A stretch of DNA of 64,000 nucleotides from Nitrospira sp. (lineage in GTDB: Bacteria; Nitrospirota; Nitrospiria; Nitrospirales; Nitrospiraceae). Location: contig JAHBWT010000011.1 in the NCBI GenBank assembly GCA_019636815.1, forward strand, positions 1 through 64,000, read 5' to 3'. The notes beneath the pieces were generated by a model, which was given only the letters and a program-made list of their open reading frames with translations, was not told the DNA's origin and made no database searches. Shown piece after piece: positions 63,601 through 64,000 of the stretch (the first letter of the stretch is position 1; each line of letters starts with the position of its first letter). The translations under genes and the position numbers were made by a program.

Positions 63601-63826
63601 TGGAGGCGGAACTGACGGCTTTCTCGATCGGGTACACGACGCTCTGCTCAATGTCGAGCGGAGGCGCCCCTTTATAAATGACACCCACGAACGCGACGGG
63701 AACCTGGATTTGCGGGAAGAGATCAACCGGCAGTCTCTGAAGCGATGTCACGCCCAAGACGACCATCGCCAACGAAAGCATCAAAATGCCGATTCGATTG
63801 CGTAACGCGAGTAGAGTAAGCCACAT
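60641..63826 (-). CDS. RND efflux transporter, HAE1-type (AcrB-like)
   Basis: A 1061-residue RND pump of the hydrophobe/amphiphile class. It has VDLFPQIQVPVAFVGVIYKGAPP at the start, the fourth-helix GIGRLVDDSIVELENIQRH (proton relay Asp pair VDD), GTEFLPVSDESQF, and at the end TRLRPILMTSLATVFGLLP and GLSVSTLLTLFLVPTMY. Length and layout fit Mdt/AcrB-like pumps rather than metal pumps. The adaptor gene ends upstream on the same strand (63909-64000, partial). Confidence 0.92.
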   Translation of the reverse strand: MWLTLLALRNRIGILMLSLAMVVLGVTSLQRLPVDLFPQIQVPVAFVGVIYKGAPPLDIEQSVVYPIEKAVSSASNVEHVESFSKQGLGAVQIWFNWGANLDAGQMEVMQRITQILNSLPPGILQPFIVKFDVSNIPVSIVSVSSDDLDERALYDLAYNTIAPQIEQIADVAAATVEGGKIRQININLDPALLSARGLSILDVVKSVKAANLILPSGNIKAGNLDYNVFTNNQFRTVEPIQDVIVKVNQQGNPVRVRDIGTVTDASDIQTNIVHTDGARSVFLRVNKQPLANTVAVVDASRDALPKMFGIPEGVKLGISFDQSLYIRQSIRNLVEQAIHGSLLAAAVILIFLRNLTSTMIISVAIPLSMLVTFIVLYFTNQTLNVFTLGGLALGIGRLVDDSIVELENIQRHINTNPNRWSGILDAAREVAMPIFASTVTTVVVFLPMFFVVGIARLLLIPLTVTIAIALFTSFFVSRTVTPALCYRFLKPEQEALEVMPNWLAAMMEWSRTRYESLDRGYEDSLQWVLEHRKILIGTVLLIFLGSLTLLPLIGTEFLPVSDESQFRIVLRAPVGQRVEKTEQQVSEIERVLRANIPATELETIVSSTGILSQGRSSLFNPNTGPHTSSIQVYLVEPGKRSRTQVEIMNDVRPKIAKLFPGVSMYFDPGGLVKRVTSFGSQKAVDVEIYGHDFEKAREVVAHVKEIMEQTPGLADIEPSREENYPEVNVTVDREKAALLGITATDVANAVLFSLNGNGQTDPIIYTDPRSGNEYFISAWLAEEHRKSLTDLEHILLTTDNGEPVLLKNLASLKLNAGPVKIDRKHFQRVIHVTANPINRALGDVAEDLEAAFATLQLPAGFSIKLAGQVQQQRETFQGLQFAMVLALMLVYMVMAAQFKSLIDPFIIMFSVPMGFPGVIVMLFLTDTALSSSSMMGIIMMLGIVVSNGVLLVDYTNVLRRRGESLHRAVVTGARTRLRPILMTSLATVFGLLPMAIGLGTGAETNAPLARAVVGGLSVSTLLTLFLVPTMYVILEERFPRRFEVELPEQRSASHEAVPDPK

Positions 63827-63908
63827 ATCTCAGACGCTATAGAAAGACAGTTGAGTGCTGAGTCTGGGTTACCGTAAGACCTGCATCCGGGTGGGAGAGG
63901 TGCTCGCC

Positions 63909-64000
63909 TCACCCTTTCATCACTGGGCCGGAATCGAGAGACGGTGGAAGAAGCCGTGTTTGGACAGGCGTGCCGTCATGCACCAAGTCTTTACCGGACC
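63909..64000 (-). CDS. C-terminal end of a protein, probably the RND periplasmic adaptor (partial)
   Basis: The frame open to the window edge encodes SGKDLVHDGTPVQTRLLPP and ends VMKG-stop at 63909. G..L.DGTPV.. is the usual closing strand of RND adaptors (as in GLQLVRDGAPVRV). It lies 82 bp upstream of the HAE1 pump gene on the same strand, where such an adaptor is expected. Only 30 residues are visible. Confidence 0.5.
   Translation of the reverse strand, partial: SGKDLVHDGTPVQTRLLPPSLDSGPVMKG

Noticed and set aside
1-64000. CRISPR arrays, rRNA and tRNA genes
   Set aside because: No regularly spaced repeats, no rRNA-like stretch and no cloverleaf with a TTCGA-type arm could be found by eye.

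Overview
The window is about 57-58% GC, gene-dense and entirely bacterial. No rRNA, tRNA, CRISPR array or complete insertion sequence was seen. The gene content fits a Gram-negative chemolithotroph of the Nitrospira type: hopanoid and carotenoid genes beside a farnesyl-diphosphate synthase, heptose epimerase, TonB receptor, several RND pumps, a deoxyhypusine-synthase-like protein, and many small Cys-rich or lipoprotein genes. This placement is inference from gene content; no database search was possible.

Region 1 (1-9.5 kb, minus strand) is a compact catabolic operon under a GntR/FCD regulator. It encodes AllH-, FdrA- and AllG-like subunits (the oxamate carbamoyltransferase type), carbamate kinase, a Tat-exported BMP-family binding protein, two ABC permeases, and a biuret-amidohydrolase-like cysteine hydrolase cut by the window edge. 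Two near-identical palindromes, ATTGTATACAAT and ATAGTATACAAT, sit in the fdrA promoter and upstream of the regulator. The set suggests import of a ureide-like compound, release of ammonia, and ATP formation from carbamoyl phosphate. No allantoin-pathway gene is present, so the substrate is open; biuret or allophanate is the best guess.

Region 2 (9.7-36.5 kb) is a layered metal-resistance island. It holds an Slp lipoprotein and a DsbA-like oxidoreductase, a Cu+ P1B ATPase with doubled YHS and doubled metal-binding modules, a decayed multicopper oxidase, a Ca2+-type P2A ATPase, cusCBA, a decayed second cusA end, czcCBA with a His-rich leader gene, a frameshifted MFS transporter, ynfA, a mer operon (merR, broken merT, merP, AhpD-like gene) behind a textbook MerR promoter, two secreted proteins of unknown function, and a ChrB-type protein without chrA. 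Several members are pseudogenes, which points to repeated gain and loss.

Region 3 (36.7-44.4 kb) carries a Do/DegP protease, nikR with a DUF3842 gene and a TonB receptor (a likely nickel locus), a deoxyhypusine-synthase-like protein, heptose epimerase with the tail of a dead LOG gene next to it, and 3-methyladenine DNA glycosylase. Region 4 (44.4-51.4 kb) is on the minus strand: a GAF sensor kinase lacking the phospho-acceptor histidine, small membrane and secreted proteins, and an ispA-hpnA-carotenoid gene cluster. Region 5 (51.7-60.6 kb) is mostly plus-strand small lipoproteins, Cys-rich proteins, DUF2914, DUF1499, PilZ, an AdoMet-decarboxylase-like protein and an SCP2-domain protein. The window closes with an RND transporter of the HAE1 type and the end of its likely adaptor.
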